Source of the DNA: Bacillota bacterium
GTDB lineage: Bacteria; Bacillota; Clostridia; Lachnospirales; Lachnospiraceae
DNA length: 19,435 nucleotides
Assembly: GCA_023411225.1 (NCBI GenBank)
Contig: JAEYPA010000093.1
Span: forward strand, 1-19,435
Direction of reading: 5' to 3'
This document shows, piece by piece, positions 14,382-19,435 of this stretch. Position 1 is the first letter of the stretch, and each line of letters opens with the position of its first letter. The translations under genes and the position numbers were made by a program. The notes beneath the pieces are model-generated. The model was given only the letters and a program-made list of their open reading frames with translations. It made no database searches and was not told the origin of the DNA.

Positions 14382-16481
14382 ATGACCAGAAGATACGTGG
14401 CTGTACTGTTAATTGTAATACTGGTTGGTACAGCAGTTGGTTGCAGTAAAGGAAATAATATTACGCCACAACCTTCCGTAAATAATGTGACAGACAGGCC
14501 TACTATGTCACCAGAAACAGAGCCACCAAAGGCAACGCATCCAGTAGAGACAGCTAAACCGCAGTTTATTGGGGAAAAGGCCAATAAACTAGGAACCTTA
14601 TTTGCGATTGAGAAGAAGATTGCTGTACCGAATTATTTTATTGAATCATGTTATTATTATGATAATAATACACTAGTTGTAATTTATCGAGGGAAAAATT
14701 CCGAATTTAAAGTAGGTCTTTATAATATTTACTCGGGTAAGCTAGAAAAAACAGCAGATTTTGGTTTTGAAATGTATGTGGATCAATGTATTGTTTGTAA
14801 TAATGGAAATATATTTATTTCCTCTACATGGGGAAACACTTTTTTATTCCTAGATCAGAACCTAAATATGCTTCTATATAGTGAAAATTTGCCCGAATCC
14901 TTTTCCTCAAGTGTAAGTGCTTATGATGGAAATACTATATATTACTTAGCTTCAGATGGTTATACCCTATACAAATATAGTGTGACTACAAAAGTAAGTT
15001 CATTGGTTGCAACTTTTTCTGATAAGATGATTTCTATTATGCTATTGCAGATGACAAGTGACGATACCCATCTTACTGTTCAATATTCAGACAGTACAGG
15101 TGCTTTGGCATACCTTATATTAAATGTTTCTACTTTGGAAATGCATGATTTGGGGAATTACTCCAATAATCTGGTAACAAGTGGAAATATGTATTCTATG
15201 GCCGATTATGATTATGTTTCTAAGGGTTATATTGAGACTTTTAATATTGAGCAGCCACGGGTACTTAGTAAAAAGTATTTTGTGGATCCGGAAGAAGGAA
15301 GTTGCTTCCGTCTAAATGGGTTAACGAATACAATACTTTCTGTATCAGAGTTACCAGGATCTCCGGAAGCCAAAGGCGGTGGAACAATACGCTTATATAA
15401 CGCTCAGGATATGCAGGTAATCAAAAAGACTGAGATAGACAAAGATGTCTTGATAAATCTTATCGGACAGCCAGTTTCAGAGGATAGTACCCAGGTATAT
15501 TATTATATTTATGCGAATTCCTTACAGGTTTCAAAGGATCAGAACACAGCTTTGATTGTATATTCACAGGAAGGTTATACTGGAGTCTTAATCTGGAATT
15601 TGGAGGCTGAGAAGAAGGTTACCAGCAATGAATCCCATGGACTTGCTTTTATCAAGTCAGATGAGATCACATCAGAAGATAATGACCAGTATGCTGCAAA
15701 AATTGAAAAGAAGTATGGCATAAAAGTATTTATTCGTGATAAGGCAGTTCGCTATTTCCCGGATTTTGCTGTAAATGCCATGTATGATGAGAATATCACC
15801 AATGAAGCCTTAAAGTTGGTGGAAGAAGTTCTTAATTGTTATCCAAAGGGATTCTTTAAGCAAATGAAATATGGAGATATAAAGAGTTTTAATCTATATC
15901 TTTGTGGGACATTGGTGCAGGGTAGTGAATATGGGATTAGTAATCCAGGAGGATTTGCTCTTCAATATAACGGAAGTCAAATGATTGTCATGGACATTTC
16001 CTATACATCAAGTATAAAAACCAGTCTATGCCATGAGATTATGCATGCGATGGAAAGCCGTATGGACTATCTAATGGAGAAAGGTAAGCTCAAAGCCAGC
16101 ATATATGATAATTGGCTTAAATTAAATCCAAAGAAACATGATTATCGATATGCATATATGGATGAAAATGGTGTGGAGTATGATGCAGTTAATAATGCTG
16201 CCTACACACCATATGACGAAAAAAGCAGAAATAACGTAGACAACATTTATTATATTGATTACTATGCCAATACTTTTCCAAATGAAGATCGAGCCAGAAT
16301 CTTTGAAAATTTAATGATGGCAGATACCGAGTTAAGCTATGAGTTTAATAGTAAACATCTAAAGGCTAAGGCAATCTATCTTTGCAGAATGATACGTGCA
16401 GCCTTTAGTTCTATTCCAGATGATGAACTAATGTATTGGGAAAGATTTTTAGGTAATGAAGTTCTTAAACCTTTAAAATAG
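14382..16481 (+). CDS. Surface lipoprotein with propeller-like region and C-terminal HExxH metallopeptidase domain
   Basis: The N-terminus is a lipoprotein signal (basic MTRR, hydrophobic core, lipobox AVGC with Cys21). A Thr/Pro/Glu-rich spacer (about 28-58) follows, then about 380 residues of repeated short strands with alternating aromatic, Gly and Asp turns (YNIYSGKLEKT, DGNTIYYLASDGYTLYKYS and similar). This looks like a beta-propeller of the WD40/PQQ-like kind. Residues from about 455 on form a separate domain with HEIMHAME, the zinc site HExxH at His551/Glu552/His555. A later FPNEDRARIFE segment (Glu635, Asp636, Glu642) could supply a third ligand of the gluzincin type. It is thus a predicted outside-facing metallopeptidase, perhaps sensing or cutting a surface protein. 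Substrate and exact family are not recognised. AGGGGG lies 7 nt before the ATG. It has its own terminator and is followed by the phosphatase/kinase operon. Confidence 0.85.
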   Translation: MTRRYVAVLLIVILVGTAVGCSKGNNITPQPSVNNVTDRPTMSPETEPPKATHPVETAKPQFIGEKANKLGTLFAIEKKIAVPNYFIESCYYYDNNTLVVIYRGKNSEFKVGLYNIYSGKLEKTADFGFEMYVDQCIVCNNGNIFISSTWGNTFLFLDQNLNMLLYSENLPESFSSSVSAYDGNTIYYLASDGYTLYKYSVTTKVSSLVATFSDKMISIMLLQMTSDDTHLTVQYSDSTGALAYLILNVSTLEMHDLGNYSNNLVTSGNMYSMADYDYVSKGYIETFNIEQPRVLSKKYFVDPEEGSCFRLNGLTNTILSVSELPGSPEAKGGGTIRLYNAQDMQVIKKTEIDKDVLINLIGQPVSEDSTQVYYYIYANSLQVSKDQNTALIVYSQEGYTGVLIWNLEAEKKVTSNESHGLAFIKSDEITSEDNDQYAAKIEKKYGIKVFIRDKAVRYFPDFAVNAMYDENITNEALKLVEEVLNCYPKGFFKQMKYGDIKSFNLYLCGTLVQGSEYGISNPGGFALQYNGSQMIVMDISYTSSIKTSLCHEIMHAMESRMDYLMEKGKLKASIYDNWLKLNPKKHDYRYAYMDENGVEYDAVNNAAYTPYDEKSRNNVDNIYYIDYYANTFPNEDRARIFENLMMADTELSYEFNSKHLKAKAIYLCRMIRAAFSSIPDDELMYWERFLGNEVLKPLK

Positions 16482-16519
16482 TAAGTAATTCTTTCATGCG
16501 GAAAGGAATCCCTTGAGTT

Positions 16520-16557
16520 AAAGAGTCGTTGCATTTATTGATGCGATGGCTCTTTTT
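16520..16557 (+). terminator. Intrinsic terminator of the lipoprotein gene
   Basis: Arms 16520-16534 and 16541-16555 pair over 15 positions, three of them G-T type, around a 6-nt loop, and end in a run of five T. Confidence 0.88.
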
Positions 16558-16569
16558 ATACACATATTA

Positions 16570-16598
16570 TTGACATAAAATGTATGCCATGATATGTT
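16570..16598 (+). promoter_or_regulatory. Predicted promoter of the phosphatase-kinase operon
   Basis: A perfect TTGACA (16570-16575), a 17-nt spacer and TATGTT (16593-16598) are present. The ATG at 16594 lies inside this -10, which argues that the phosphatase starts at 16630 instead. The leader would be only about 25 nt. Confidence 0.65.
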
Positions 16599-16629
16599 GA
16601 TGTATATAAATAGAAATTTGAGGAATGAA

Positions 16630-17397
16630 ATGGAAATAATAAGTGGCTATTATACTGATAAAGGCATTTGCAAGGAGAATAATCAAGATAGTATTTGTCT
16701 TAAGGTGGCTACAACGTCCATTGGGACAATAACGATGGCAGTATTATGTGATGGTATGGGAGGCCTTAACAACGGGGAGATAGCAAGTGCTATTGCTGTA
16801 CAGGTCTTTTCACAGTGGTTCGATTACAGACTACCAGCTTTGTTAGAACCATTTTCCCTAGAAAGTATTACAAACCAAATAAAAGAGCAGATGTGGGAAG
16901 CCAATGGCAGGATTTTATCCTATGGGAGAAGGAATCATCTTAGAATGGGGACCACTTGCTCCGTCTTATTTTTGATTCATGATTATTTTTATATCATTGT
17001 ACATATTGGAGATACTAGGATATATGAGCTGAAGGGTGACATTAAGCTTATGACTAGAGACCATACTTTAGTAGAAAGGGAAGTCTCCCTTGGACATCTA
17101 ACACCAACTCAGGCAAGAACAGATAGGAGGAGAAATATACTCTTACAGTGTCTAGGAGATAAGGAAAGTATTCACCCTCAGGTTACATCCGGTCAAATAA
17201 AAAAAGATAGCGTTTATTTACTATGTTCGGATGGTTTCTATCAGCAGTGTTTAAATAAAGATTTTAGCGAATTACTACCGGAGAACATTATCTCCGAAGA
17301 GTGTATTACAAAACGGTTGAAAAAACTGATACTTATGTGCCGGGAAAGAAAGGAAAAGGATGATATAACAACTATTGTAATTAGAATCATGGCATAA
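16630..17397 (+). CDS. PP2C-family serine/threonine protein phosphatase (PrpC/Stp-like)
   Basis: This is a metal-dependent phosphatase that should reverse the phosphorylation done by the kinase encoded next to it. Its 255 residues are the usual length for bacterial PP2C. The motifs appear in order: GYYTDKGICKENNQDS (metal Asp20, with NNQD in place of the common RxxNED); CDGMGGLNNGE with metal-binding Asp41/Gly42; MGTTCSV; HIGDTRIYEL; TRDHTLV; LLQCLGD; LLCSDGFYQ; and KDDITTIVI with the last metal Asp. No membrane segment is seen, so it is cytoplasmic. I start at the ATG at 16630, which has GAGG 6 nt upstream and gives the family's normal N-terminus; the ATG at 16594 would lie inside the predicted -10 box. 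The kinase gene follows after 12 nt, so the two form an operon. Confidence 0.94.
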   Translation: MEIISGYYTDKGICKENNQDSICLKVATTSIGTITMAVLCDGMGGLNNGEIASAIAVQVFSQWFDYRLPALLEPFSLESITNQIKEQMWEANGRILSYGRRNHLRMGTTCSVLFLIHDYFYIIVHIGDTRIYELKGDIKLMTRDHTLVEREVSLGHLTPTQARTDRRRNILLQCLGDKESIHPQVTSGQIKKDSVYLLCSDGFYQQCLNKDFSELLPENIISEECITKRLKKLILMCRERKEKDDITTIVIRIMA

Positions 17398-17409
17398 GGG
17401 AGAATATAT

Positions 17410-19092
17410 ATGTCCTTGGTAGGAAGAATTCTAAATAATAAATATGAAGTTTTAAAGCTCATAGGAAAAGGGGGAATGTCTAATGTGTATCTGGCAATGG
17501 ACATGCACCTGAATAAGCAGTGGGCGATCAAGGAGATTCACTCAGTTAACTTGAATCAGGAGCTTTTGATGCAAAGCCTCACAGCAGAAGTGAATTTAAT
17601 GAAGAAGTTGGATCATCCAGCATTGCCTAGAATTGTGGATGTGGTAAAGGAAGAAGACTTAGTTTATGTGGTTATGGATTATATTGAAGGGGAACCACTA
17701 AGTAAGATTATAAAGATGTTTGGGGCCCAGCCTCAAGAACTTGTGATCGATTGGGGAAAACAACTTTGCCTAGTTTTGCATTATCTTCATTCAAGAAAGC
17801 CACCTATCATATACCGGGATATGAAGCCTTCTAATATTATGCTTTGCCCAGGTGGAAACCTTAAGCTTATAGATTTTGGTATAGCCAGGGAATACAAGAA
17901 AGGTGGCCATAGAGACACGGTGAATCTGGGAACCAAGGGCTATGCTGCGCCAGAACAGTTCGGAGGAAGTGGTCAGACAGATGAACGGACGGATATATAT
18001 TGTTTGGGAGTAACCTTATATTATCTACTTACTAATTTGAATCCTGACGATCAGCCATTCGAACTAAAGCCAATTAGGCAGGTAAATCCGAACCTGTCGG
18101 GAGGATTGGAGAAGATTATACATACTTGCATTAGACCTAAACCAGAGGAACGTTATCAAACCATATTAGAAGTGCTTTATGATTTAGATCATTTTCAAGA
18201 AATAGATGAGAGTTATAGAAAGAAACAGAAGAAGACACTTCACCGTTTTATAAAGTGTTCAGTGGCTGCTTTCTGTTTTTTTGCAGTGAGTTTCACTTTT
18301 TTTCTCATAAATCGGAAAACAGAACAGTTAAATTATGAAAATATATTACAGAAGGTAAATGTGTCTACAGATAGCAATAAGCGAGGGGAGCTCCTACTGC
18401 AGGCAATTGCAATTAATCCGAATATAATAGAACCATATATGCAACTTCTGCAAATTTATAAGGAAGATGCCTCATATACATTGGAAGAAGAGGAGCAATT
18501 TCTGGATGTTGTAATGAATCATAATAAAATAATAAAGGACAATAAGGGGTATGTTTCCTTGGCTTTTCAAATTGGAAAGCTTTATTGGTATTATTATGAT
18601 TATGGAACAACCTACTCGGAAGATAATCAAATCACTAGGATGAAAAGCTCCATTCCGTGGTTTGAGGATGTACTTCAATATGGAAATAAGGAAAATGAAT
18701 ATTATAATATGGCGCGCATTTACTATAACATAGGCGTTTTTAATCGTGATATTAATCTTACTATAGAGGAGGCTTCAGACAAGGGAAGCTATGTCACCTA
18801 TTGGAAAGATCTACAAGAGATGTATGGAGTATTGGAGCAGGAGTTGGAGGAGAGTGACATAGTAAAATTAGAACTCTACAAGGTTATAACTAATGCAATC
18901 GAGTTGTATACAAGAAAATTCAAGGGAGATGGTATTAGAAAGCAAGAAATAATGGATTGTTATAAGGGCGTCATGCTTAGAACGGAAGCATTGAGAGCGA
19001 ACACAGATAAAACCATTGCACTTAAGAATTATATTATGTCTAGAAAAGACAAAGTGCTCCAGTCTATAGAAAATGCATATACCGTGGAGTAA
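17410..19092 (+). CDS. Membrane serine/threonine protein kinase with non-PASTA extracytoplasmic domain
   Basis: This is a Hanks-type kinase that phosphorylates Ser/Thr on target proteins. The kinase domain spans about residues 10-265. It has the glycine loop GKGGMSNV (19-26), ATP-binding Lys41, and a catalytic loop YRDMKPSN with Asp137 (Tyr replaces the usual His). DFG is at 155-157, the activation segment holds GTKGYAAPEQF, and a later DIYCLGVTLYYLL helix follows. A membrane segment lies at about 280-300 after a Lys-rich stretch. The remaining 260 residues should be outside the cell. They carry no PASTA repeats. Instead they are helical, with TPR-like elements (for example QAIAINPNIIEPYMQLLQI, and a later YNMARIYYNIGVF), so the external part may bind a protein. 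The start ATG has GGGAGA upstream. It pairs with the PP2C gene, 12 nt upstream. Confidence 0.93.
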   Translation: MSLVGRILNNKYEVLKLIGKGGMSNVYLAMDMHLNKQWAIKEIHSVNLNQELLMQSLTAEVNLMKKLDHPALPRIVDVVKEEDLVYVVMDYIEGEPLSKIIKMFGAQPQELVIDWGKQLCLVLHYLHSRKPPIIYRDMKPSNIMLCPGGNLKLIDFGIAREYKKGGHRDTVNLGTKGYAAPEQFGGSGQTDERTDIYCLGVTLYYLLTNLNPDDQPFELKPIRQVNPNLSGGLEKIIHTCIRPKPEERYQTILEVLYDLDHFQEIDESYRKKQKKTLHRFIKCSVAAFCFFAVSFTFFLINRKTEQLNYENILQKVNVSTDSNKRGELLLQAIAINPNIIEPYMQLLQIYKEDASYTLEEEEQFLDVVMNHNKIIKDNKGYVSLAFQIGKLYWYYYDYGTTYSEDNQITRMKSSIPWFEDVLQYGNKENEYYNMARIYYNIGVFNRDINLTIEEASDKGSYVTYWKDLQEMYGVLEQELEESDIVKLELYKVITNAIELYTRKFKGDGIRKQEIMDCYKGVMLRTEALRANTDKTIALKNYIMSRKDKVLQSIENAYTVE

Positions 19093-19124
19093 GTTTAGTT
19101 TTACACGGAAAGGGGAAGATTCTT

Positions 19125-19435
19125 ATAGTAATCTATCAGATCATTTCAAAAATAAGCTTAGCAATCGCTTCGTTCTTTACACTCTGCTCCATTTTCCTAT
19201 GGTTTAAAAATCATATCTATCTAGTAATTCAAGATTTAAATGGCAATACCCGAGTTAAACAAGTACAGTATTTGAAAAATAACAGCCTCCTTCTCCATGC
19301 AAGTATTCACAATCAGAAAATGGAAAGTCTGAATCAGTTGGTGGAAATGTATTTGCAATATGATAAGGAGGTACCGGGTACACCACCGGACATAGAATTT
19401 CCTACAGACTTAAGTGGGGGATTAGAGGGATGGGT
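19125..19435 (+). CDS. Small membrane protein of the kinase operon, 3'-truncated by window edge, without canonical start codon
   Basis: A frame open from 19044 to the right edge encodes a convincing protein from about 19125: IVIYQIISKISLAIAS continues into one membrane segment (to about residue 20), then LVIQDLNGNTRVKQVQYLKN and a charged, helical cytoplasmic-type stretch. There is no ATG, GTG or TTG between 19044 and the TTG at 19272, which would remove the membrane segment. AAAGGGG at 19109-19115 sits 9 nt before an ATA codon (19125) and directly before ATT (19119), so initiation at AUA or AUU, or a lost ATG, are the options. It lies 32 nt past the kinase stop codon. The protein resembles small one-helix membrane proteins that I recall near clostridial kinase/phosphatase genes. 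Function is unknown. Confidence 0.5.
   Translation, partial: MVIYQIISKISLAIASFFTLCSIFLWFKNHIYLVIQDLNGNTRVKQVQYLKNNSLLLHASIHNQKMESLNQLVEMYLQYDKEVPGTPPDIEFPTDLSGGLEGW

Noticed and set aside
16594..16629. Upstream ATG for the PP2C phosphatase
   Set aside because: It lies inside the -10 of a TTGACA-17-TATGTT promoter and has no Shine-Dalgarno, while the ATG at 16630 has both the right distance and the family N-terminus.

Overview
The window is AT-rich with strong AGGAGG-type ribosome binding sites, intrinsic terminators ending in T-runs, a pyruvate:ferredoxin oxidoreductase, lipoproteins with clostridial signal peptides and a PP2C/Ser-Thr kinase pair. Together these point to an anaerobic, low-GC Gram-positive bacterium, most likely a clostridium of the Lachnospiraceae type. 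That placement is inferred from gene content and style only; there is no rRNA in the window.

Layout, left to right. (1) 1-2915: the 3' four-fifths of nifJ, cut by the left edge, ending in a hairpin that can terminate from both sides. (2) 2971-3927 (-): a membrane-anchored SGNH/GDSL-type hydrolase. (3) 4104-9011 (-): a four-gene BMP-family ABC importer operon (lipoprotein binding protein, double ATPase, two permeases) of the nucleoside-uptake type. It has a good promoter, an operator-like palindrome just after the predicted transcription start, and a stem-loop separating the binding protein from the rest. (4) 9329-10288 (+): a D-2-hydroxyacid dehydrogenase. (5) 10340-10921 (-): a RimJ/RimL-like N-acetyltransferase. 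(6) 11130-12152 (+): a secreted SH3b-SH3b-NlpC/P60 cell-wall hydrolase with a tandem 10-bp repeat in its promoter. (7) 12225-13157 (-): carbamate kinase with altered phosphate-loop residues. (8) 13462-14130 (+): a protein that looks like a TtcA-type PP-loop tRNA-thiolation ATPase with every catalytic motif lost. (9) 14382-16481 (+): a large lipoprotein joining a propeller-like region to a C-terminal HExxH metallopeptidase domain. (10) 16630-19435 (+): a PP2C phosphatase, a membrane Ser/Thr kinase with a non-PASTA external domain, and the start of a small membrane protein with no canonical start codon, cut by the right edge.

The central-metabolism and transport genes (1-7) look like ordinary single transcription units. 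The right third (13.3-19.4 kb) is the less familiar part: a pseudoenzyme-like protein, a leader region that may be structured, a surface metallopeptidase and a phospho-signalling operon, all on the same strand. Whether these act together is inference from order only, because hairpin terminators separate most of the units. No CRISPR array, tRNA, rRNA, insertion sequence or prophage gene was seen.
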